From: Vitis vinifera
Taxonomy: Eukaryota; Streptophyta; Magnoliopsida; Vitales; Vitaceae
Length of the DNA stretch: 64,000 nucleotides
NCBI RefSeq assembly: GCF_030704535.1
Contig: NC_081816.1
Coordinates: 17,263,001 to 17,327,000, forward strand
Reading direction: 5' to 3'
Translations under genes and position numbers: made by a program
Shown: one piece after another, positions 22,630-33,715 of the stretch
Layout: each line of letters opens with the position of its first letter
Numbering within the stretch: the stretch's first letter is position 1
The notes under the pieces: model-generated
Databases searched by the model: none
What the model saw: the letters and a program-made list of their open reading frames with translations, nothing else
Told to the model about the DNA's origin: nothing

Positions 22630-23258
22630 GATCATACCTATTTCGGCTCAATGCACTCACAAGTACAGTGACCCTTGTTGCCATAGTTGTAGCATTTCAA
22701 CTTGCTCTTATCTCTCTTAGCACACTTGAACTTCTTACATGCCCCAATCTTTCCTTTCTTTAAAGCATCATCAGATTTCTTATTTTTCTTAAAGAATTTT
22801 CTATTATGTTTAAAGTCAAAAGTTTTGCAAGAATTAGATTCAACTACATAAGATTGTTCATTAGGCTTAGCAACCTTAAGTCACTCGGCTTCCAATTTAA
22901 GATGGCGAACTATATTGTCAAGGTATTGACTCTCTCATTATGTGTTATGTTCACCATCATGTGTTCCCAACTTTTTGGTAGAGATTTGATGACAGTCTTA
23001 ACTTGTTGCTCATCAATGAAGACATGTCCAGATGTCTTAAGCTCTCTTATTATTCTTTTTATCTCCTTGAGATGTTGTTTCATTATATGGTTCGGTTGCA
23101 TCTTGTAATTTCAAATTTTATTACAAATTCTCTCAACTTTGTAGCTGAAAGTCCATTATACTTTTCCTTTAAAGCTTCCCACATTTCATGAGTAGTTTGG
23201 TAGACCTCATACTCAATCAAGAGATCATCTTGCATATAGCTTAACAACGTAATGTGGG
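22630..23258 (-). pseudogene. Copia gag fragment, copy A (interrupted)
   Basis: Read on the minus strand, this has a UBN2-type gag core (KQHLKEIKRIIRELKTSGH, DEQQVKTVIKSLPKSWEHM) and downstream a zinc knuckle of form CYNYGNKGHxTCEC, whose second Cys is Tyr. Frameshifts separate the parts. No LTR was found next to it. The N-terminal end continues at 26525-26570 on the far side of the TG...CA element. Copy B holds the same fragment uninterrupted at 46555-47215. Confidence 0.85.
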
Positions 23259-24129
23259 TGTAGACCCCCCGAGGAGCGGGATTTTTCTGCTGTTTTTCAG
23301 AGGGCCTCTCAAGTGGGCTGCTTTCAGGCGGCTGAGGACTGATGAGGGAGGCTTTTGGGCGACAGATGGGACAGGTTAGCAGGATGGCTTGCTAAGAAGG
23401 ATTGAAAACAGAGGAAAAGAGAGGAAGAGACGGGGGGAACTAGGGCTGAGATTTTTTCTGGGGAGAGAATAGTGAGCGGCATCCCAAGACACCGAGTCGA
23501 GAGGAGGTTTTCAGGTGCGGTTATTGCGGTTTTCCTGTATGTTTTCATTTTTGACATCTCTTATATCTCATTCTCCGTGATTTCCGCTCTGTTTCATTTT
23601 TGATATCTCTTATATCCCATTCTCTGTGATTTTCTGCTCTGCTTGTTGGGTTGCCATACTTTAAGGTTTTTTTTAGTTTAATATTTGAAGAACTGGTTGT
23701 TTTTTTTTAATATCCTAGCCCAGCACACTCTTGCCAAATGTGCAGGGTATTCCCCCACATGCATGCATGTATGGCTATTTTAAACCTTCAAATCTCACCA
23801 CCCTCTCAAGAATCTATGCAAACCCGTCACCATGCCATTAAACCCATTGCCTTCCATCATCTCCATGCGTTCATGGCTATCATGGACACTGCGGCCATGG
23901 CGGAGGACCTCACAACCACCATGCACACGACGGAAAGTGGCCTCATGGACGCAACATCTGTTATGGTGAGGGACGTCATGGACTTGGGGGAGCAGCTCTC
24001 GGCGGCGCCGGTGATGGCAGTTGTGGTCATCCAGGTCTTGGAGGGGCACGGCAAAGGACACACCGGCGGGGTAAAAGAAAATGCAAATGGGGGGGAAGGG
24101 CAGTGTATTCACGAAGATGGGTATTAGTT

Positions 24130-24365
24130 GGGCCTAAGTTGGATGGTGCAGCTCAAGCCCATGAGTAACCTTTAAGAGCCTCTTTTCATTTTAGGCCCAG
24201 CCCGATGGTGAATTCTCTTTGACTTTTGGGCTTGTTTATGCACCTGGGCTTGGCCACTTTGGCATGCAATGGTCAGCCTTTAAGAGCCCCTTTCCATTTT
24301 GGGCCCAACCCAATAGTGTAATCTCAATGCCCTTAGGCCTGTTTACGCACCTGTGCATGGCCCCT
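24130..24365. repeat. Imperfect direct repeat inside element 1
   Basis: Two copies of about 115 bp share CCTTTAAGAGCC, CATTTT and GGGCTTG or GGCCTG phrases. Confidence 0.6.
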
Positions 24366-24699
24366 TATCCCACATGGCAAATTTAAAAGTCTCAAAATTT
24401 CAGTTTTCAGATAATTAATCATTGTTATTTTATTTACTTAATTATTTGTTTATTTAAAAATTCAACCTTTAAATAACTCTTTAAAATTCCGATTTTTAAA
24501 TTTAAAATGCCAAATTCCTAAATTTTAATTCTCACATTAATTTATTTAATCATTGTTATTTATTCATTTGCTCATTTTTAAAAAAATTCAATCTTTAAAA
24601 TAATCTTTCAAAATTCTAATTTCTAAATTTAAATTCCATTTTCCGAAATTTAAATTCTCACATCAATTTATTTAAATCATCATTATTTTATTTATTTAT

Positions 24700-25460
24700 T
24701 TGAAATTCTATCATCAAGCAATTCCTCAAAATCCCGATTTCCAAACTCAATTTCCTAATTTCCGGAATTCTAATTTCCATATTTATTTATTCAATCATTA
24801 TTCTTGTTATTTATTTATTTATTTAAAATTCTATCATCAAGCAATTCCTCAAAATCCCGATTTCCAAACTCAATTTCCTAATTTCCGGAATTCTAATTTC
24901 CATATTTATTTATTCAATCATTATTCTTGTTATTTATTTATTTATTTAAAATTCTATCATCAAGCAATTCCTCAAAATCCCGATTTCCAAACTCAATTTC
25001 CTAATTTCCGGAATTCTAATTTCCATATTTATTTATTCAATCATTATTCTTGTTATTTATTTATTTATTTATTTAAAATTCTATCATCAAGCAATTCCTC
25101 AAAATCCCGATTTCCAAACTCAATTTCCTAATTTCCGGAATTCTAGTTTCCATATGTATTTATTCAATCATTATTTTTGTTATTATTATTATTATTACTA
25201 TTTATTTATTTATTTAAAATTCTATCATCAAGCAATTCCTCAAAATCCCGTTTTCCGAACTCAATTTCCTAATTTCTGGAATTCCAATTTCCATATTCAT
25301 TTATTCAATCATTATTTTTGTTATTATTATTATTATTATTATTGTTTATTTATTTATTTAAAATTCCATCATTAAGTAATTCTTCAAAATCCCGATTTCT
25401 AAATTCAATTTCTAATTTTCGGAATTCCAATTTCCATATTTATTTATTTAATCCTTATTA
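24700..25460. repeat. Tandem repeat in element 1, period 123-143 bp, about six copies
   Basis: Units carry TCATCAAGCAATTCCTCAAA at about 24711, 24834, 24957, 25084, 25225 and a diverged one at about 25368. Spacings are 123, 123, 127, 141 and 143 bp. The growth in period comes from (TTA)n and (ATTT)n tracts. Confidence 0.92.
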
Positions 25461-26561
25461 TTTTCATTATTATTATTATTTAATTTTTTTATTCTAAAAT
25501 TCAATTTTAAACAATTCCTTAAAATTTCCAACTTCCGATTTTAATTTCTAATTCCGAAAATTCCGATATTCACATTAATCTATTTAATTATTATTATTTT
25601 AGTTATTTATTTTGAAATTCCATTTTAAACAATTCTTCAAAATTCCAATTTCTGAACTTAATTTCCGTTTTCCAAAATTCTAATTTCTTTCAAATTTAAT
25701 ATCCAAAATTCCAATTCTTAAATTTAATTCTCAAGACTCTAGTCTTCAAATAATTTTCGAGACTTCAATTTCCAAATAAATCTCAAAAATCCAATTTTCT
25801 CTCGAACAGTTTTAATTCCACTTCGTTTTTTAAATAATGTTCTATTTCTTTTAATTTTTACACAAGTAAGAATGATGAATCTTCATAATTCCGAAATAAT
25901 GGGATTCGTGAGATTAATTCGTGCAATATAAATCGGGCTTTGGTGGGGGTCCAACATATGTAATTTCCTTATGATTGATTGATTGTTTGTTTGATTTAAT
26001 TGCCATGCATGATCGATTTTATTTTACTATATGACATGCTCGAAATTATTCCTTAATTGTGCGCTAACCTCACTTCTTGATAGCGTTTTATGGATCACTG
26101 CCCAGGTACGCATCCACACCCGCTCGGGTCATTTTCTGTATGCATGTTTAGATTCCCACATGTGCATGATCACTCTGAGTATTCATTGATTCCCTCATTA
26201 ATTGCCATTGATTGCTTCATTTTATTAGTAGAGACCCGACTTTAGGGACTTAGAGGGGTGCTACGGTCTTTACCGTACCTTCCCAATAAGTAACCTAACC
26301 CCCGAACCCGATCCGGTTTTTCATAGACCACCTTTTCCAAAGTAAGGAGTCACACTTAGGGTTTTTCTTTCTTATTTTGTTTACCCTTTTTAAAAATAAA
26401 ACAAAAATAAGTGGCGACTCCAAGTCATTTTCAAATAATCAATATAAAATCATTTTTCGAAATCAAAATCGAGCTCGCCTTTGAATGGGAAACGCATGAG
26501 CCGAAATACGGGGTCCACAGTGGGCCAAAGAGTTCTTTTTCTTCCAGGCCACATAAGCCTC

Positions 26562-29500
26562 TTAGAAATTCTATTATAGCCCATTAGAAATAGGAGAACC
26601 TTGTCTTGAGTCCATAGGGAAAATAAAGATAATGAAATGGACATGAGGATTTAGAATTAAAAGTTTTTCTAGGTTTGATTGTGGAAAAAGTTGAGATGAT
26701 AGGAGTGAATTTTTATATCATTTTATACTTGAAAATAATTAAAAAGATTTTAAAAAAATATATATTCCAAGGCTATGTTTGGTTCTCGAAAAATTTGAGA
26801 AAAAGTATGAGGGAAAGAAAAAAAAAAAAGGAGAAAGAAAAGAAAAATCGAAGAAAAATAAAAAATAAATTCAAAATTAATAAATTATTTTTATATATTT
26901 CTTCAAATTCATTTTACTTAATTTCCTCATTGATATAAAGATTATACAATTTTAAAATGTATAAATTTTCAACTAATTATTTTAATTTTATTTAATTTTC
27001 TTTTGTATTTTCCATTGTGAAATCAAACATAAGAAAATCATTTTCTTTAACGTTTTATTTTTCTTTTTTTAATACTTTTCAAGAACCAGACATAATTTAA
27101 AGGAATATTATAACTAAAACTTTGAAAGGGAAAATGATTGTGTATTTAGTGTTGAATTATTAACTTTTTTTTCCGGCTAATGAAAAAAAATGCAAATGGT
27201 TATAAATACTAAAAAATCTGCCTTTCCCATATTAATGGTTGAGATTGTTTCTCGATCATCTAAAAATTAGACTGGATGGGAGTATATTCCCTGGGATTAA
27301 TTCAAATTGGAAGTGTAGAGGAAAAATGCATAGATGATAATATGTATTAATAGACTGCCTGGCTCTTGTTGCAAGGATATTTCTTCATATACAATATTTT
27401 TCATTTAATGAACCTTGAATAATTAATTTTGTTACTTATATAATTAATTAATAATTAAAAGAAAATAAATTTCTGCCTTAAAATTACTCATTCAATATAA
27501 ATTAAATTAAAATAAAAAATAAACTTGCTAAAAACTTAAGTGGATAAATAAAATATAAAAACTTTTATAGAGAAAAAAATGAGGACTTACCTTATATGCT
27601 TTTGAATATGAAATTCGAGGTGATAAAAATATTTTAACTTCAATTTTTAAACTATTTTTAATAATTAAATAACTAAAATCCCTTTTTCTTTTTTCGTGTT
27701 TAATTTTTTTCATTAGTAGAAAGAACATGTAAGAAGGATTTTTCGGTTACCAAAAAAAAATGTGTAAGAAGTATCATGTTGATTATAAAAATACTTTATA
27801 TGAAGGGAAATGTTTGTCTCCTTATAAAAATAAAATAAAATAAAATAAAATTCTTTAATTTTTTTTTAAGAGCACTCTTATATGGTGTTTGTTTGTTTGT
27901 CTTTATAAATTGTATTTAATAGTGTTAAGTGATAGGTTATTTTTTTTATAATATTTTATTTCTATTAAATATGAAATAAAAAAAACTAATATATTACTTT
28001 TTCTATTTAGAAAAAGTCAAATATTTTTACTTTTTCTATTCAACAAAAAATTTATAATAAGTTATGAAAAAGTATAAAAATAAATAACTTTGAAAACAAA
28101 TTACTTTAAACAAAAAACTAAAAAACCAAACATTCTTTTACTCTTGTCAATTGTCATCTCTCCCTCTCTCTTTAATTTTGTTAATAATTTTATTTTCATA
28201 ATTAATTTTATCTAAAAATTTAAGTTCTTACAATATATATAACCAATTGGGATCAAGCCATGACATCTTGTTCAGGGGTAACCCGGTTGGTTATTGAATT
28301 TTAATTATTGATTTAGATAAGCATGGTAAGAAATGGTATGAGCCATGATAATTTAAAAAATATTCAATCACGCAAAAATACCACATGTATTTGGAAAATA
28401 AGCTACAAAAATCCATAATCCACATGTATCAATAATAACAAAAATCCATTTATACATGACTTTACTTAGCCTATATGCTTCTTCTGTAAAGTTTTATACT
28501 GATCAACACATATACGTCTTCTTCATGACTACTCCATCATATTCCTTAGTACATCACCTCAAAACTATATTGACGCTTAACAACTTAATTTTTTTACCTT
28601 CTTTCTTGAAAGTACTTTTAAGATTTTTCAAATTTGATGTTGATTTTTTAGAATAGTGGAACTAAGATAAAAAAAATAGATCTTGCAAATTTTCTTTAAA
28701 GTTTTTTATGTTTCACTCTAAAATGAATATTTCAAATCTTTTTCATATCAAAGTCTTAGGTATTTTAGTTGAATTAAATTAATAAAACTGAATTTAGAAA
28801 AACTTGAATTTTAAATAATTTTAAAAAATTTTATGGACAAAAATGTGAGCACCTCAAGCAATGTCTCTTCTAGATAGGCATCCTGTTTTGAGCGAGGTTG
28901 GCTTGAGTGATCTTATTTGGCCAAGCTTATCCGAGCGGTAAGCAGTGAGCGGCCTTAAATAGCTAACTGTTAAATGTCATTAATGTGTTAACATTGCAAG
29001 ATAAATGCTAAAATAAAGAGGGGTTACAAAGGCTAGGTGGAGGTTACAAAACTCAAGCCTATATAAACAACAAGACAAGGAATGAAGGTATGAAAATTCT
29101 TTTCTTTAGTCCTTTGAACTGACTTTAACATTGAAGGGATTTAGTCGGAACAAGTCTGAGCCCACCTTTTTGCAAGATTGTGAGACTGGAAGGCAGAAGA
29201 ACCAACAAAAAAATACCAATGGTGTTTAAGTTATAACTAAATTATGAATTGTATAACATTATTGTATTGTTCTAATATCAAACTCAAAACATACTTACCT
29301 AGGCTTCAAATTTTGTGTCTTCAAGTTGAACATGTTAACATAAGACTCATGATAGTGAATTAATCTCGGACTATTAATTTTTGGAGTGAAATTGTCAACC
29401 TGTCGTAATACACTAACAAAGTTAATACAATATATAAATAACTATAAAAAGATAATGTATATAAGCAAATAGTAAGAATTTTGGAAAATCTAAGTACCAA

Positions 29501-30116
29501 AATTGTACCTACCAAAGATCAAATTTGGGTCATTGAATGAAAGTACAAACATATGGACCTGGTTATGAACATATGTGACCAAATTATAAATAAACAAGAT
29601 CAAGGTCCAATGCAATAAGATGATATAAGAGGTATAAAGTAATAACACTTGGATACAAAGCAATGAGAATTGAATTGCACATGTGATATCAACTAATTGA
29701 TGATACTTTTTTATAGGTACCAAATTAATGCTCTAGCTAGGTGTAGTAATTTTATATGGTTTAATTATATGTTCATATCTAGAAAAAGATGTTTTATAAT
29801 TACATTGAAAAGAAATTCATAAAGCTAAAACATATAACATTGCAATTCAAAGAATCTCATAAGTTACCAACTATTTAAAAAGAAGTCATAATCTTTCTCC
29901 TTTTTTTTAGCTTTCTTGTTTCTTTCTCAACTCATTTTTTAACTTTAGTAATTTTCATCAAACCTTTACAAAGAGATCAAAATTTTTTACGGATATATTT
30001 TTTATTTTAATTATTTTAATAGAAACTAAATTCCATATTTCAAAATTTAGAAAAAGAGTATCACACAATAAATGGCGATCTATCTAAATTATCGATGTTG
30101 GTGGATTGAAGGAAGC
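26562..30116 (-). other. UGT-flank sequence without a UGT gene, copy A
   Basis: No coding region is supported. The start (26562-26740) is a second, diverged copy of 22050-22260, so the gag fragment is flanked by direct repeats of about 200 bp. About 28250-29700 resembles the UGT-a upstream flank (8090-9230) in the same orientation, including the TCAAATTTTGTGTCTTCAA and ACACTAACAAAGTTAA blocks. No UGT reading frame follows. The same stretch recurs at 47216-50770. Confidence 0.6.
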
Positions 30117-30963
30117 TTAATTGGGCCTTGGGTTTGGGCTTGTACCCAGGTGGGTACCCATGTAACTTGTAGCAACGGTCCATGGTATGCCTTGTGAGCC
30201 CACAATGAGAACAAATCGGGTGATTACGTCAGGGGGTAATGGATGAAGCATCAAAATTTGCCCACGCATCCCGAAATAAGATTCGTTTAAGCCAATCAAA
30301 AATTGCATCACATATTCTTGTTTTTGATAATTCATCCATGCTTTCATGCCGCCACATTGACAAACAAGAACAAGTTGAAAATTCTTGAGTTCATCCCAAA
30401 GTATTTTCAAGCAGGTATAAAAAGTATTGATATCAAGGAAACCTTGAGACAAACCGTTCAACTATTGCTTGATCTAAAAAAATGTGTGGGGCATTGCTTT
30501 GATGAAACTAATCATGTAGATCTACCCAAACGGCTTGAGCATTGTCAAGGTAGAGTAGACTATCAACAATCTCTTTGGAAATGGTATTGAGAATCCAAGA
30601 AGTGACCATATTGTTACATCTTGAGCAAACCCCAACAAAAGGATCATTTGGAGGTGGTTGCAAAATTGATTAATCGACAAAACTGAGTTTATGCTTGGCG
30701 TTGAGAGTCATGAGCATGGCTCGACTCTAAGTGTTATAGCTGTGACCAATGAGGAGATGAGAAACAAGAATCAATCCGAGATGGTCACCACTGTGCAAGA
30801 AAAAATGGTTGCTAGTGTTATCTATGGAATAAAAAGAATCATGTTGAGCCATGGTTCTAGTGGAAGAAGGAGGTGTGAGTGGTTGGAATCAGTTCGTGTT
30901 ATTACCACGAGCCATTTTAGCAAGAAGATGGAAGAGCAACAGAAGGAAGATGCTCTAATACCA
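30117..30963 (-). pseudogene. Copia gag fragment with primer-binding site, copy A
   Basis: On the minus strand a degenerate primer-binding site (TGGTATTAGAGC, 30952-30963) follows an LTR. A Copia gag with retrotran_gag-type features follows: ILWDELKNFQ, CQCGGMKAWMNYQ and YVMQFLIGLNESY. The frame is broken and the element ends at about 30117 without pol or a second LTR. It is a truncated retrotransposon shared with copy B. Confidence 0.82.
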
Positions 30964-31154
30964 TATTACAAGGAGAGAATGCAAGGAGAAAAACACATTC
31001 TCATTTCATTGTGTTGAAAACCGATAGTGTGAAGGTATAAAAATATATCTAGCAGGGTGCTCTATCTTACATTTCCAAACAAGGTTGTACAACTTAGCAC
31101 TTATTCTAACAAGCTATATCTAGAATATTCTATACTAATATAGTTGTTGTAACA
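30964..31154 (-). repeat. LTR (191 bp) of the truncated minus-strand Copia, copy A
   Basis: On the minus strand it starts TGTTACAACA and ends just before the primer-binding site. Copy B has it at 56079-56269. Confidence 0.8.
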
Positions 31155-31371
31155 AAAAAAATGCTAGTATGCTAAAATATTGGTACCGGAGTGGAAAAGA
31201 TGGTTAACAGAGATGCTATGAGTGCCGCGACTTGGGGGCGCATGGACATTGGTAGATGACTGTGGAGGTGATGGAAAGGATGAATGGTGCGTGGAAGTGG
31301 GTGTTGGAGATGGTTTTAGAGCTAAAAGTTTACGAAATTGGATATATAAAGAGTTGTGATGGTAATGGTGG

Positions 31372-31690
31372 TATGGACCCGCATTTTTCACATGCGTCCC
31401 CACTCAATCGGTGAGACTTGCTTTTATAAGGTGAAAAATTAGTTTTTTAAAAGTTGGAGTTGCCACTTATTTTATTTTTATTTTAAAGGGAAAATAAAAC
31501 AAGAAAGAAAACCCTAGAGAAATGACTCCATAGTTTTTGGACAAGCGTGTCTTTAAAAAACCCGAGTCTATGTCCAAGGATCAGGTTACCTATTGGGAAG
31601 GTACCTCTAAAAGGTAGCACCCCTCTAAACCCTAAAGAGGTCTCTACCAACCTAGTTGAGGGAAATGGGGCAATTAATTGGTTGATTATA
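31372..31690 (-). mobile_element. TG...CA element 3, conserved terminal block
   Basis: This stretch (GGACCCGCATTTTTCA, GGAGTTGCCACTTATTTTATT, GGTTACCTATTGGGAAGGTAC, AGCACCCCTCTAAA) is a diverged match to 35865-36150 and to the inverse of 26220-26519. It begins exactly where the A/B duplication homology stops, as an insertion would. The other end was not found, so the full extent (possibly to about 35 kb) is open. Confidence 0.6.
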
Positions 31691-33220
31691 GATACCTAGG
31701 TAGGCTAAGATGATTTTGAGATTCTATCAATACTAGCATGTCAAATAAGAAATCAAAGTACAATCATAAAGGAGAGTTAGGGTGTGTACCTGAACTACTT
31801 CTTTCTTGCTATCATAAGACAATCAAAGTTAATTTGAATAGTATATCGCTCAGCATGCGTTTTATTATGGATAATCAAACAAGTATCAACGCAATCAAGG
31901 ATAGCATTCAAACATGGATATAGCTCATGATAACATGCATTTTCATAGAATTTTGGAATTAGATGATAAAGAGCGTAATTGGATAGCAAGTATATTTTAT
32001 AAGATTCCTCCAAAAATGCTAGAGTGGTTAGGACAAGCATAAATTATATAACATATCCATTATGTCTAATATACAGTGTCAAAACCAAAAATTGAGCTAA
32101 GATAAATCAAATGACTCTAAAAATAATAACAATTTCAAGTAAAGTATAAAACCATCAGCATGCAGTTAGAAAAGGAAATATCATAAAATAATTTCTAAAA
32201 AAATGGCTTAGAGTAGAATTTAATTACAAAAAATTTCAGAAAACAACTCCTCCACATCTAGATCAACATATTGAAAGCCAAACACTCATTCAAAGGACAG
32301 ATTATAGCAAAGACACCTAAAGGTTCTACAAAGTCCGGATTATATAAGAAAAAGTTATATGCATAAATGAATTTTTAAAAAATAATAAATTATCACATAA
32401 AATCATAAAAAAAAAAATCACACATAGTTTTAAGTCTCAATATAACATAAAAAATGAATACAGGGTCAGATAGTACTCAAAAATATTTTTAAAACACTCA
32501 AACTAGTCAGATGGCCAGAATCCAGCATGCACAGTAGGCATGACTTTGAAAAATCATATCTCCCTCAAAAGGGCATATGTTTGAATATTTTATATGTCTA
32601 AAATCAATTTCAAGAAGTCTAGAATTGAGAAAAAATATTGAATCAAATTTAAAAATTCATATGATATTTTATTTTTGAAAAAAGATCTCGGGTGTCCAGA
32701 ACTGGGTAAAAACAGGACTCTCTAAAGACTCATTCATATCTTCTATTCCGGAATTGCATTATAATTCAAACGTAACTTTAAATTCAAGTTGAAAGAGCGA
32801 GGAAAGTCATAAAAGCTTTGGAAATTTTTGAAAAATATTCTAAAGTTGATGTAACGAATTTTAACTCTAAAAGGTCAATGGTTGCATGAAAACTAGCAGC
32901 AAGGAAAAAAAAAAGATTTTTGAAAATTTTTGCACCACTAGAATTATCCTCCCAAAATGGCTATGTTGCTCCCAAAACTCCTGTGGAGTGCGTGCTACTG
33001 GAGATCCATTTATACATGCAGGTTGTCTTCATTGTGGACTGTGCACCCCCTCAATGTAAACGTACTCATGAAGAGAATCCGTGGCATCCTTTTAGTTATA
33101 GCCATGTGATTGTTAATGGAAAGTGGAGATCCCTCCTTTTGGTGCGCTGGGTTTTTTTCTCTATGAAAGCAAAATACTCCTTCAACCCATGCATGCCTAT
33201 TTTGCCTACCATGTGTCAAT
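31691..33220. other. Interior of element 3 or adjacent repeat, no gene
   Basis: AT-rich sequence with no supported product. Short open frames such as 32920-33231 show no domain. It probably belongs to the transposon whose terminus is at 31372. Confidence 0.35.
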
Positions 33221-33715
33221 CTATTCTTTAGATTCACCAAGTTCAATATCCTTTACTGGTGTCTTCTTTATCCCATCCTTCAGAAGTCTAATTTCCTCTT
33301 CTGTCAAGTTGTTTTTAACATTAGACATTATCTTCACATTTGCCTGCTTTTCAATCTCCACAACCCAACTATAAATTATCATTCCAGCAACTGCAACAAT
33401 CATTCCATTGGAATCATGCTCAGCTTTGAAATTTGATAGAATCCAACTGAGACTTCAATTCATCCCTGTGATAGACATATTGGCTACAATTGAGAACCAG
33501 AGAAACTCTCACAAAGGAACATACTTTGATGCAGAATAGCCAGTAGCATTTGACACCAGACCAATTAGTGCAGTAACAACATAGTAGAATGAAACCCAGT
33601 TAAAGTGGGGGCGAAGCTGAATGCATAATCACTGGCGGACATAAGCTGCTTGTTAGCCATGATAATTCTAATGTAGCCGATAACATTCATGGCCTAGGAA
33701 CCCACATCAAATGCC
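33221..33715 (-). pseudogene. Fragment of a nucleotide-sugar transporter gene (URGT/TPT type)
   Basis: Read on the minus strand, this resembles two separated parts of a plant UDP-rhamnose/UDP-galactose transporter, a Golgi membrane antiporter of the triose-phosphate-translocator superfamily. The upstream part carries AMNVIGYIRIIMANKQLMSA and TLTGFHST and, after frame changes, ISKLSMIP. The downstream part reads IVAVAGMIIYSWVVEIEKQ and a C-terminal tail with LTEEEIRLLKDGI and KDIELGESKE before a stop at 33221-33223. The middle of the transporter (most membrane helices) is missing between them. A TAG replaces a Trp codon ahead of AMN. It is a broken, partial copy lying about 1.5 kb from the conserved block of element 3, on the same strand as the NOT2 fragment in element 2. 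Capture by a transposon is the likely origin. Confidence 0.75.

Larger units (their letters stand above)
23259..26519 (+). mobile_element. TG...CA element 1 (3261 bp), probable solo-LTR-like insertion
   Basis: It begins TGTAGACCCC and ends GGGGTCCACA, with 5-bp target duplication GTGGG (23254-23258 and 26520-26524). Copy B shows the empty site with a single GTGGG at 47180-47184, so both ends are exact. TG...CA termini with a 5-bp duplication indicate LTR-retrotransposon integration, and the lack of any gag-pol suggests a long solo LTR or a non-autonomous derivative. The last 320 bp or so (AGAGACCCGACTTTAGGG, TGGCGACTCCAAGTCATTTT, GGGGTCCACA) recur inverted in element 2 and, more diverged, in element 3. 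The interior has a G+C-richer part with no recognised product (open frame 23738-24127) and a tandem repeat. Confidence 0.85.
18722..31370 (+). repeat. Segmental duplication, copy A (UGT-b)
   Basis: This matches copy B at 40582-56495 nearly base for base, with differences mainly due to insertions: the TG...CA element 23259-26519 here, and a Mutator-like and a CACTA element in B. A also lacks about 170 bp near 30230 that B keeps. The left limit is where the AATATGGTACAACTAAAATA homology begins, and the right limit is where element 3 starts. Confidence 0.85.

Noticed and set aside
23738-24127. 129-codon frame in element 1 as a host gene
   Set aside because: Low-complexity Met/His/Thr-rich product, an overlapping antisense frame of similar length, no domain. 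It may be a captured fragment, but nothing identifies it.
24700-25131. Open frame encoding three copies of a 41-residue repeat
   Set aside because: It arises because 123-bp non-coding tandem units happen to be a multiple of three. The frame is lost when the period becomes 127 or 141, and it lies inside a transposon.
30303-31017. Plus-strand frames (95 and 108 codons) near the truncated Copia
   Set aside because: They are antisense shadows of the minus-strand gag, primer site and LTR.
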